Shown in pieces: positions 1 to 5,928 of a stretch of 12,300 bases of DNA. The position numbers and the translations under genes are program-made. Positions within the stretch are counted from its first letter, which is position 1, and each line of letters begins with the position of its first letter. The stretch is from NCBI GenBank assembly GCA_964458655.1, contig CAYWJT010000065.1, positions 1 to 12,300 of the forward strand. Reading direction: 5' to 3'. The notes beneath the pieces are model-generated. The model made no database searches and was not told the DNA's origin. It saw only the letters and a list, made by a program, of their open reading frames with translations. The DNA comes from CAYWJT01 sp964458655 (GTDB taxonomy: Bacteria > Acidobacteriota > Aminicenantia > Aminicenantales > Saccharicenantaceae).

Positions 1-1500
1 CTGGCCGGCTACAACGTCGACAGCGGCGTCATCGAGGAGCTCAAGAGGAACTCGCCCCCGCGCGCGGACGTGACCCCCGAGACGCTCTCGGCGGCCTACG
101 CGCGCATCTCGCGCGACCCGCGGCCCGCCGACCGGCTCCGTCTGGAGGCCCGGGCCGAGGTGGAGCGGGCCAGGCGCTCCAACCGCAACATCATCTTCAA
201 GATGGGCCACCACTCGGTCGCGGAGCACGCCGTATTCAACTTCGACCTGATCGGGGTGAGCCGGCTGGCCGTCGAGGCCGTCGAGCATTTCAGGCTGTGC
301 TCCTTCACCGAGAAGTCCCAGCGCTATATAACGCTCGGCGACGACTTCGTCGTCCCAGAGGAGGTCAGGCGGGCCGGCCTCGAGGAGAAGTTCGTCGCGA
401 CCGTCCGGCTTCAGAACCGCCTTTACCATGAGCTGTACGGCCGGCTGAAGCCGCTCGTGTTCGAAAAGCACAGGGAAGCCGCGGCCGAGCCGAAAAACCA
501 GGCCGTCCTTGACGGCTGGGCCAAGGAGGACGCCCGCTACATCGTCAGCCTGGCCACCGAAGGTCAACTGGGCATGACCGTCAACGCCCGGAACCTGGAG
601 CTCCTGCTGAGGCGGTTCGCCTCGGCGGGGCTGGAAGAGCTCAGGGCCGTCGGCCGCGCCCTCTACGAACAGGTGACGCCCGTCGCGCCCTCCATCGTCC
701 TGTTCACGGAAGCGAACGACCTGGATGCCCGGATGTACGGGGAGCTGCTGGAGGCTGCTGAAGCCTCCGGGCTGACGCGGCCGGGCGGGCGCGGCCGGGC
801 CGGGAAGAAGCGCGCGCGGACGTCGCTCGCAGCCTGGACGCCCGACGGCGACTCCCGCGTCCTGGCGGCGCTGCTTCACTCGGTCTCGGGCCTCGATTAC
901 AGCCGGTGCTTCAAACGCGTGAAGACCGCTTCGGCCGCGGCCAGGAAGAAGCTCATGCTCGAGGCCTTCGAGCACATGGAGTTCTACGACCCGCCGCCGC
1001 GGGAATTCGAGCACGCCGAGCTCGTCTTCGAACTGGTCGTTTCGGCCTCCTGCTTCGCCCAGCTCAAGCGCCACCGGCTGGCCACCCTGACCGTCCAGCG
1101 CTACGACCCGGCCCTGGGCGTGACCGTGCCGCCCTCGGTGGCCGAGGCGGGCCTGGAGAGAGAGTTCAGGGAGGTCATCGCCGAGACGGAGCGGACCCAC
1201 AGCGAGCTTCGCGGCCGGGTGGGGGAGGCGGCCGACTACGTCCTGACCAACAGCCACCGCCGCCGCGTCCTGCTCAAGGTCAACCTCAGGGAGCTCTACC
1301 ACGTCTCGCGGCTGCGCGAGGACGCCAGCGCCCAGTGGGAGATCCGGGAGGTCGCCGGCGAGATGTCGGCGGCCGCGCGCAGGGCCTTTCCGCTGGCCGG
1401 GCTGCTGCTCGGAGGCAAGGACGCCTACCCCGGCATATACTCCAGCGTCTTCGGCCGGCCGCCGCGCGCGGTCCCGCCCCGCATACTGACCGGCCGCTGA
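1..1500 (+). CDS. thyX: FAD-dependent thymidylate synthase (ThyX family), two tandem ThyX-type domains; 5' end outside window
   Basis: ThyX makes dTMP from dUMP in the cytoplasm, using methylene-THF, FAD and NAD(P)H. The frame is open from base 1, giving 499 visible residues. The opening LAGYNVDSGVIEEL looks close to a natural N terminus, so probably only a few codons lie outside; the in-frame GTG at 70 is too late to be the start. Domain 1 has GHHSVAEH (residues 69-76) and HFR-X7-S (96-106), a degenerate form of the ThyX signature RHR-X7-S, followed by QRY. A basic, Gly-rich linker near residues 260-275 leads to domain 2. This has an intact RHR (357-359) but Arg367 where the signature serine would be, plus NLRELYHVSRLRED and SAQWEI (428-448), which match the dUMP-binding segment of ThyX. 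The chain is about twice the usual single-domain length. Family assignment is firm. How the two half-signatures share one active site is inference. Confidence 0.9.
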   Translation: MAGYNVDSGVIEELKRNSPPRADVTPETLSAAYARISRDPRPADRLRLEARAEVERARRSNRNIIFKMGHHSVAEHAVFNFDLIGVSRLAVEAVEHFRLCSFTEKSQRYITLGDDFVVPEEVRRAGLEEKFVATVRLQNRLYHELYGRLKPLVFEKHREAAAEPKNQAVLDGWAKEDARYIVSLATEGQLGMTVNARNLELLLRRFASAGLEELRAVGRALYEQVTPVAPSIVLFTEANDLDARMYGELLEAAEASGLTRPGGRGRAGKKRARTSLAAWTPDGDSRVLAALLHSVSGLDYSRCFKRVKTASAAARKKLMLEAFEHMEFYDPPPREFEHAELVFELVVSASCFAQLKRHRLATLTVQRYDPALGVTVPPSVAEAGLEREFREVIAETERTHSELRGRVGEAADYVLTNSHRRRVLLKVNLRELYHVSRLREDASAQWEIREVAGEMSAAARRAFPLAGLLLGGKDAYPGIYSSVFGRPPRAVPPRILTGR

Positions 1501-1584
1501 GCCGGAGTCTCGTACGAATACGCCAACGCCGACTTCAGCCTGCCCGGAGCCCTCATCGATAAGCTCTCCGGGAAGAGCAAATAA
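1501..1584 (+). other. In-frame open extension after the thyX stop codon
   Basis: After the thyX TGA (1498-1500) the same frame stays open for 27 codons and then ends at TAA (1582-1584). The would-be peptide (AGVSYEYANADFSLPGA...) looks protein-like. It may be a readthrough tail, the eroded end of a lost gene, or chance in GC-rich DNA. No start codon or ribosome binding site is visible for it as a separate gene. Confidence 0.25.
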
Positions 1585-1668
1585 GCAGGGCTTGGCTTTA
1601 TTCCCGCATTCTCCCGATGCCGCCGCTAGGAGCGTCATGCCGCCGAGCGTTTTGCGCGCGGGCCGCGG

Positions 1669-1696
1669 CCGGCGGAATCCGTGGATCGCCGGGTTT
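1669..1696 (+). terminator. Weak terminator-like hairpin downstream of thyX
   Basis: CCGGCG (1669-1674) pairs with CGCCGG (1687-1692). An inner ATC/GAT stem closes a CGTG loop, with a two-base bulge on the left arm. Only a short GTTT follows, so this is a poor intrinsic terminator. Its place after thyX and before gene A fits the role. Confidence 0.3.
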
Positions 1697-1722
1697 GCGT
1701 CCTAACGGGGAAAACGGACAGT

Positions 1723-1751
1723 TTGCAGTATCGCGCGCGATGGTCTAAACT
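1723..1751 (+). promoter_or_regulatory. Weak sigma70-like promoter candidate for the gene A-gene B operon
   Basis: TTGCAG (1723-1728) and TAAACT (1746-1751) are 17 bases apart. They match the -35 consensus at 3 of 6 positions and the -10 at 4 of 6. Transcription would start near 1758, upstream of gene A and next to the ATG of the possible small ORF at 1760. The spacing is right but the hexamers are weak. Confidence 0.3.
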
Positions 1752-1759
1752 AGTCGGTT

Positions 1760-1849
1760 ATGTCGAAAGAACCATGCGGCCAGGGACAGGCTGAAGCAGT
1801 CCGGAGGAGCGGACAGCCGGAGTCTCGCCCGAAAGGCTCGAACCCTTGA
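1760..1849 (+). CDS. Possible 29-residue small ORF upstream of and overlapping gene A
   Basis: An ATG at 1760 opens a 29-codon frame that is Gly/Gln/Arg/Ser-rich with one Cys. It ends at TGA (1847-1849), which overlaps the proposed TTG start of gene A (1846-1848) in a TTGA junction of the type seen in translationally coupled genes. There is no Shine-Dalgarno before the ATG. The ATG does fall about where transcription would begin from the weak promoter candidate, so leaderless translation is conceivable. It could be a leader peptide coupling translation into gene A, or chance; the frame is short and matches nothing I know. Confidence 0.2.
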   Translation: MSKEPCGQGQAEAVRRSGQPESRPKGSNP

Positions 1850-2901
1850 GTCCCTCTTCCAGGCGTGGAAGGCGCGGGTCGGTACCTCGGTTCCCGCGGC
1901 CTTTTGCTTTCAGGGTGGAGGCCTTGGAGTCCGAGCCTCTGGGACATTTGCTGGCCAAGCTGCCTCACGACGCTTCCTTCGCTCAGGTTGAACTCTCCGG
2001 TATCTACCGCGGAGAATTCCTGGACGCCCTCCGGACCACCGACGGCCGGCCCCGCGACTTCAGTTTGAGCCTCGTCGTGCCCGGTCTCGGCAGGACGCCC
2101 GAAGAAGCGCTTCTTGAATTAAGACGCTTGAAAAAGCTTCGTGAACTGGTCCTCCTTCTGGGTACGTCTATCGAGGAACAGGAAGCGGATGAGACGCTGG
2201 CGCAGGCGGTTCTGGCCGAGCACTCGAGCTTCAGGACCAGAGTGCTGCTCGCAGTGGACGGACCTGACGGCGTCTCGAAATTAAGTGGCCTCGTCGGCCG
2301 GGTCCTCGACCGGACCGATGCCTGCCTTTCCGTATCCATCAGGGACTCGTGCCCCGGCGCGGAAGCGGAGGTCGCCGAAATGACGCGCCAGGTCTTTGAC
2401 CTCGCCGTCAACGCGCGGTCGGCGCGCTTCGAGGAGTGCTTCCCCTCCGCCGGCCGGTATCTGCGGAGCGTCGACGCGGCTTGCCGCGGCGCCCACGGCT
2501 CAGCTTACGTTCAAGCCGACGGGACACTCAAGCCGTGCCGGAAGTCGACTCTGGCGCTGGGAAATCTGCTTGATGAGGACCTGGACGCGATCTGGGAAAG
2601 GACCGAAGCAAGCGCCTTAGAGCTGTGCCAAGTGGCCGGACCAGAAGCCGTCCATGGGGGGAATATCTCCCTGGCGCCCGGCCTCAGGCCAGTCCTCTTG
2701 GGCCGATTAAGGCCGGAAGCTTGGGGAGCGACCCTGATAAAGGACCTGGACTGCGCCCTCCTGACCTGGAAAGGCACCGACGTCGTTCGGGCGTTGGACG
2801 GTGACAGGACGCTGAAGGACCTCCGGAAGCTGTTCGGGCCGGCCTCCGTAAAGCTGGTTTTCGCCCTGTTCATGGAAGGTATGGTCGCCTTTGAGGGATG
2901 A
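1846..2901 (+). CDS. Gene A: SPASM-type protein without a radical-SAM cluster motif, with C-terminal PqqD-like domain; partner of the adjacent maturase
   Basis: This 351-residue protein has no CX3CX2C motif anywhere, so it should not bind the SAM-cleaving 4Fe-4S cluster. Residues 40-200 alternate hydrophobic strands and helices, as in a barrel-like fold (inference). Cys213-X12-Gly226-X4-Cys231 fits the first half of a SPASM motif, and the following GNLLDEDLDAIWE is typical SPASM sequence. The second cysteine group is missing; only one Cys (LELCQVAG) remains. Residues 280-351 (LLTWKG, RALDGDRTLKDL, FALFMEGMVAFE) read as a PqqD-like winged helix, the fold that binds precursor leaders in RiPP systems. 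The start is uncertain: TTG 1846 has AAAGG nine bases upstream, and GTG 1915 is an alternative. Gene B begins 15 bp downstream, so the two are probably co-transcribed. Likely role: a non-catalytic partner or substrate-presenting subunit. Function is inferred. Confidence 0.6.
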   Translation: MSPSSRRGRRGSVPRFPRPFAFRVEALESEPLGHLLAKLPHDASFAQVELSGIYRGEFLDALRTTDGRPRDFSLSLVVPGLGRTPEEALLELRRLKKLRELVLLLGTSIEEQEADETLAQAVLAEHSSFRTRVLLAVDGPDGVSKLSGLVGRVLDRTDACLSVSIRDSCPGAEAEVAEMTRQVFDLAVNARSARFEECFPSAGRYLRSVDAACRGAHGSAYVQADGTLKPCRKSTLALGNLLDEDLDAIWERTEASALELCQVAGPEAVHGGNISLAPGLRPVLLGRLRPEAWGATLIKDLDCALLTWKGTDVVRALDGDRTLKDLRKLFGPASVKLVFALFMEGMVAFEG

Positions 2902-2916
2902 GAGAGTGGAAGAGAA

Positions 2917-4422
2917 ATGAGCCCGGCCTCTCCAGATATCGCGGCCTTCAGGAAGATCCTGAAACCGGAGGCCGCTCTTATTTCCGTGCCCGGGCTATTT
3001 TTTTCCAGCCGGGCGGGCCGCACCCTTGTAGTCGAGCCCGAGTCGGCCTCCTGGACTGTCCTCGACAGGGCGCCTTTCGATTTCTTGACGAAGCAAGGGC
3101 TGATCAGGCCGGACGCGAGGGACAGAAGCCTGCGGACGGTGGCCGAACTGCGCACGCGGGATACCTCCACTGATTGGGCTAAGACGGAAGAGCTGCTCTT
3201 CGAGCTCTTCACGCGGAACATGCTGGCCGTGGACGGCCAAACCTATTATCAACCGTCGAGGCTCTGGTCCGCTCAGCGTCATCCCCACTATTTCAACATC
3301 CACGTATCCGAGTCGTGCAACCTGGCCTGCCGCTATTGCCGCGTCGACCACGGCGGCCGGGACCCAATGCTTATGAAAGTCGACGTGTGCAAGAGGATCA
3401 TCAGGAGGGTCTTGGAAGAAATCCCGGGCGAAAAGGTCATCATCGGCTTTCACGGCGGCGAACCGCTGTTGAACGCGGCTTGCATCGCTGAAGGGGCCGG
3501 TTACGCCCGGGAGGTCGCCGCGGCTCTGGGCAAAAAAGTCACGTTGTCTCTCCAGACGAACGGGGTCCTTCTCGACAGGCACGCCGGCCTCCTCAAGGAA
3601 CTGAACATCGAGGTTGGGGTCAGCCTGGACGGACCGGAAACGATCCATGACAGGTATAGAGTCCTGCCTTCAGGCCGGGGATCCTTCGGCCTGGTCGTTA
3701 ACGGCTTGAAAGCGGCCAGGAAAGCGGGGCTTAATCCTGGGCTTCTAGCCGTCGTCCATGAGCCGGCCGATTATCTCGAAGTGGCCGATTTCATGGCAGG
3801 CAGGCTCGACGCCTGCTCTTTCCGGCTGAATTACAGCTGCTTCGAGGGTCGGGCCAAGAGGGAGCTGGATTTCGAAGTGGATAGAGGGGAGGCGTTCGCC
3901 CGTGGTTGGCTGCAGCTCGTCGACTTCGCCCTGGAACACCATCGTAGGACGAAAACCTGGCTGGGCATAGATGACCTCAACCTGTTCACGGCCCATCTGC
4001 TGACCAAAGTCAGGCCCCATATGTGCTATCGGTCGCCTTGCGGAGCGGGCAATTCCATCTTGGGTTTTGGATACGACGGCCGCATATATCCCTGCGAGGA
4101 GTTGGTCGGGAAGGCCGAGTTCGCGCTGGGGACCGTGGACGCGCCGACGCCCCTGGCGGAGCTTCTGGAAACGTCGGAGCTGAACAGGCGCCTTCAGGAG
4201 GAAAGGAAGGTGGAGAACGTCGCCAGGTGCCGTGACTGTCCCTGGAAAAGATTCCACGGTTCCGGCTGTCTGAACAAGTCGTACGAATACTTCGGCGCGA
4301 CGGATTTCGAGGACCCGATGTGCCGGTTCTATCGGCGCGTGTTCGAGGGCCTGATGTGGCGGCTGGCGGAGAATCCGGAGCTGGTCAACCTGACCGGTCA
4401 GTACAGGAAGTATGTGACATAG
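2917..4422 (+). CDS. Gene B: radical SAM/SPASM peptide maturase (HxsB-like architecture)
   Basis: This 501-residue protein is predicted to cleave SAM to a 5'-deoxyadenosyl radical and modify a peptide in the cytoplasm. Residues 20-107 resemble a PqqD-like N-terminal domain (weak). The radical-SAM motif CNLACRYC has Cys134, Cys138 and Cys141. GFHGGEPLL (GGEP at 180-183), SLQTNG and GVSLDGPETIHDRYR follow, as in peptide-modifying family members. The C-terminal SPASM domain has Cys370, Cys375-X12-Gly-X4-Cys393, then Cys438-X2-Cys441, Cys451 and Cys469. His447 sits where the usual CX2CX5CX3C pattern has its third cysteine. ATG 2917 has a modest purine-rich upstream region (GGAAGAG). The gene follows A by 15 bp and precedes the His-Xaa-Asn/Asp repeat gene, its likely substrate. 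Class assignment is firm. The substrate and chemistry are inference, with the His-Xaa-Ser maturase systems as nearest analogy. Confidence 0.88.
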   Translation: MSPASPDIAAFRKILKPEAALISVPGLFFSSRAGRTLVVEPESASWTVLDRAPFDFLTKQGLIRPDARDRSLRTVAELRTRDTSTDWAKTEELLFELFTRNMLAVDGQTYYQPSRLWSAQRHPHYFNIHVSESCNLACRYCRVDHGGRDPMLMKVDVCKRIIRRVLEEIPGEKVIIGFHGGEPLLNAACIAEGAGYAREVAAALGKKVTLSLQTNGVLLDRHAGLLKELNIEVGVSLDGPETIHDRYRVLPSGRGSFGLVVNGLKAARKAGLNPGLLAVVHEPADYLEVADFMAGRLDACSFRLNYSCFEGRAKRELDFEVDRGEAFARGWLQLVDFALEHHRRTKTWLGIDDLNLFTAHLLTKVRPHMCYRSPCGAGNSILGFGYDGRIYPCEELVGKAEFALGTVDAPTPLAELLETSELNRRLQEERKVENVARCRDCPWKRFHGSGCLNKSYEYFGATDFEDPMCRFYRRVFEGLMWRLAENPELVNLTGQYRKYVT

Positions 4423-4445
4423 GCCCGTCGGTTGCCTGACCGGGC
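4423..4445 (+). promoter_or_regulatory. Imperfect hairpin between gene B and gene C
   Basis: Starting at the base after the gene B stop, GCCC-GTC-GG (4423-4431) can pair with CC-GAC-GGGC (4435-4445) around a TTG loop, with single-base bulges. No U-run follows, so it may be a weak terminator, an RNA-stabilising 3' structure, or nothing. It lies directly before the -10 box of gene C. Confidence 0.3.
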
Positions 4446-4452
4446 GCGTTCA

Positions 4453-4458
4453 TATAAT
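4453..4458 (+). promoter_or_regulatory. Consensus -10 box (TATAAT) for the gene C operon
   Basis: A perfect TATAAT lies in otherwise GC-rich DNA, 35 bases before the gene C ATG. The best -35 is TTGCCT (4432-4437) at a short 15-base spacing. The 9-mer ATAATATGG (4454-4462) recurs at 7749-7757 before the MuiA-like gene. Gene C and the genes behind it can therefore be transcribed apart from genes A and B. Confidence 0.6.
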
Positions 4459-4481
4459 ATGGGATCGTGCGACTCAAGGAG

Positions 4482-4489
4482 AAAGGAGG
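4482..4489 (+). promoter_or_regulatory. Strong Shine-Dalgarno site that sets the gene C start
   Basis: AAAGGAGG ends four bases before ATG 4494. It is the strongest ribosome binding site in the window. It supports ATG 4494 over the in-frame upstream codon at 4467 and suggests high expression, as expected of a substrate or structural protein. Confidence 0.7.
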
Positions 4490-4493
4490 CAGA

Positions 4494-5048
4494 ATGAAGC
4501 TCGGAAAATCGCTCATGTCCAGGAAAGGGAAGACGACGGCGGAAAGCGCTATGAAGGAACTCGCTCCCCGACTGCCGGAGTATCATGTGACACTCGACGA
4601 TGATGTCCGATTCAGGAGCAGGAGGCGGATGCTCGGCCTGGCCCTGAAGGGCGCGGCTTTCCTGGCCGTCTGGCCTGTCCTGAAGAAAGAGTCGCGGGCG
4701 GCCATTCTGAAGGATCTTTTGGGCGACAAGGCGCCTGAGACCGCCCGGTCCTTGACGGCCAGGCAGGCTGCCCGGATCATCTCGAGCGAGATCGCCCATA
4801 AGGACATTCCCCACAAGAATGTAGCCCACCAGAACGTGGCCCACACCGACACGCATACCAATACTCACATCAATGAGACCAAGCACATCAACGTCCAGCC
4901 GCCGGGGTTCGAGCACACCAATACGCAGACGCATATGAACCAGAACGTCCAGGGCCACGTGAACACGCCACATACGGATGCCCCTCATCAGAACGAGCCG
5001 CACACCAACGTCGAACACGCCAACCGGCCCGGTCCGTCCGAAATCTGA
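4494..5048 (+). CDS. Gene C: His-Xaa-Asn/Asp repeat protein, candidate substrate of the radical SAM/SPASM enzyme
   Basis: This 184-residue protein has two halves. Residues 1-100 are a charged, leader-like region with a basic cluster (RSRRR, 41-45), a hydrophobic stretch (46-63) and helical segments. Residues 102-177 carry 14 histidines, at 102, 107, 112, 117, 121, 125, 131, 141, 147, 155, 160, 165, 170 and 175. All 14 have Asn (11) or Asp (3) two residues later, in triplets such as HKN, HQN, HTD, HIN and HVN. Two runs are spaced exactly five residues apart (102-117 and 155-175), flanking a less regular middle with a QPPGF break at 135-139. The tail has no Cys, so it is not a thioether substrate. 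The layout resembles the His-Xaa-Ser repeat protein HxsA encoded beside radical SAM enzymes. A plain His-rich metal-binding protein is the main alternative. The gene has its own TATAAT box and a strong ribosome binding site. The pattern is direct observation; substrate status is inference. Confidence 0.8.
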   Translation: MKLGKSLMSRKGKTTAESAMKELAPRLPEYHVTLDDDVRFRSRRRMLGLALKGAAFLAVWPVLKKESRAAILKDLLGDKAPETARSLTARQAARIISSEIAHKDIPHKNVAHQNVAHTDTHTNTHINETKHINVQPPGFEHTNTQTHMNQNVQGHVNTPHTDAPHQNEPHTNVEHANRPGPSEI

Positions 5049-5064
5049 GCCGGGAAGCCGCTTC

Positions 5065-5838
5065 ATGAAGCTTCTCGCGGCGCTTTCGAAGACGGCTATA
5101 GCGCTGGCCGCGCTGCTCGTGGTCGTTGCAGGGGGCGCGGCTGCGTCCGTGACGGGACTGGCGGCCGGTCGTCCGTCATCCCAGGCCGGCGACGCGACCC
5201 AGCTGCTGCGCGAGGCTTCCGACCTCGAGAGCAGAGCGGCCAAGCTGAGGCAGGCCGTTGAGAACTGCCGCCGGAGGGTCACGCCGCAGTCCCCGGACTG
5301 TCAGGTCTACATCGAATGGCAGAACGCTGTGGTCGCCTACCAGGAGGCGGAGCGCATAGCCGCGGTCCTTGAGGAGCAGGCCCGGGAAAAGAGACGGAAA
5401 GCCGACAGCCTGCAGAATCAACCAGTCGCGCCGCCGCCGAACTATCCCGTCAACACGCAGCCAGCCGTCCCGAAACCGCAGCCGGTGCAGCCCAGTCCGC
5501 CGTACGGCGGGCAGGCCCCGGCCGGCCAGGGCACCGCCCAAACCCCTTTGACGGCGACGACGAATCAGCCGGCGCAGCCGGCGCCCGTCAGCCCGCCGCC
5601 GCGGGCCGGCGTGATCAGGATAGGCGGGTTGAGCCGGAAGGAATGGGACCTGATCCGTGATTACCAGCGGCAGATCGACGAGATCTACTCCCGCTGGCCC
5701 GTGGCGGCCGGGGACGTGGACCGGCTCGACCGGCTGGAGTCGGCCCGCAACAGCCTTTGGAAGAAGGCCGTCAGCGTGCCGGGGCTGACGGCCGAGGAAC
5801 GACAACGTCTGCGCCTGCTTCTCCATACGCGCAGCTAG
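5065..5838 (+). CDS. Secreted coiled-coil/proline-rich protein, ended by an in-frame TAG
   Basis: The product is 257 residues from ATG 5065, which has GGGAAG seven bases upstream and lies 16 bp after gene C. An N-terminal Sec signal peptide (hydrophobic 10-28) points to export. Residues 45-118 are heptad-like and charged, probably coiled coil, with Cys68 and Cys79 close enough for a disulfide. Residues 119-182 form a Pro/Gln-rich linker with many PP and QP steps. Residues 188-257 form a small helical domain rich in Arg, Asp and Leu. I do not recognise the family. The frame continues open beyond the TAG (5836-5838) into the next entry, so this may be the front of a longer protein. Co-transcription with gene C suggests an envelope partner, but nothing in it proves a link to peptide maturation. 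Confidence 0.75.
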   Translation: MKLLAALSKTAIALAALLVVVAGGAAASVTGLAAGRPSSQAGDATQLLREASDLESRAAKLRQAVENCRRRVTPQSPDCQVYIEWQNAVVAYQEAERIAAVLEEQAREKRRKADSLQNQPVAPPPNYPVNTQPAVPKPQPVQPSPPYGGQAPAGQGTAQTPLTATTNQPAQPAPVSPPPRAGVIRIGGLSRKEWDLIRDYQRQIDEIYSRWPVAAGDVDRLDRLESARNSLWKKAVSVPGLTAEERQRLRLLLHTRS

Positions 5839-5928
5839 ACCGCGGACGTCCCTGTCCTGCGGAAGGAGGAAGCGGCGACTCCTCCGGTCGGGAAGGCCAA
5901 ATACCCTCCTCCGCCTTTCCCGACTGAC

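Noticed and set aside
906..1562. Plus-strand ORF overlapping thyX in another frame
   Set aside because: Gly/Arg/Pro-rich shadow of thyX; the thyX frame has clear family motifs.
2511..3648. Minus-strand ORFs opposite genes A and B
   Set aside because: Shadows: the radical SAM and SPASM motifs are on the plus strand.
4797..5027. CRISPR-like or tandem DNA repeat
   Set aside because: The periodicity is at the amino acid level. Codons vary (CAT/CAC, AAC/AAT) and spacing drifts, with no conserved DNA repeat and spacer pattern.
4494..5048. Cysteine-based (SCIFF/sactipeptide-type) precursor
   Set aside because: Gene C has no cysteine, so thioether chemistry is excluded.
4398..5282. Long minus-strand ORF of 294 codons antisense to gene C
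   Set aside because: It lies opposite a gene with a strong ribosome site and TATAAT box, has no good start signal and a low-complexity sequence. It is a GC-driven shadow.
1498..5838. Genome-wide stop-codon recoding
   Set aside because: The two post-stop extensions use different stops (TGA and TAG), and other genes here end normally at TGA and TAG, so a recoded genetic code is not supported.
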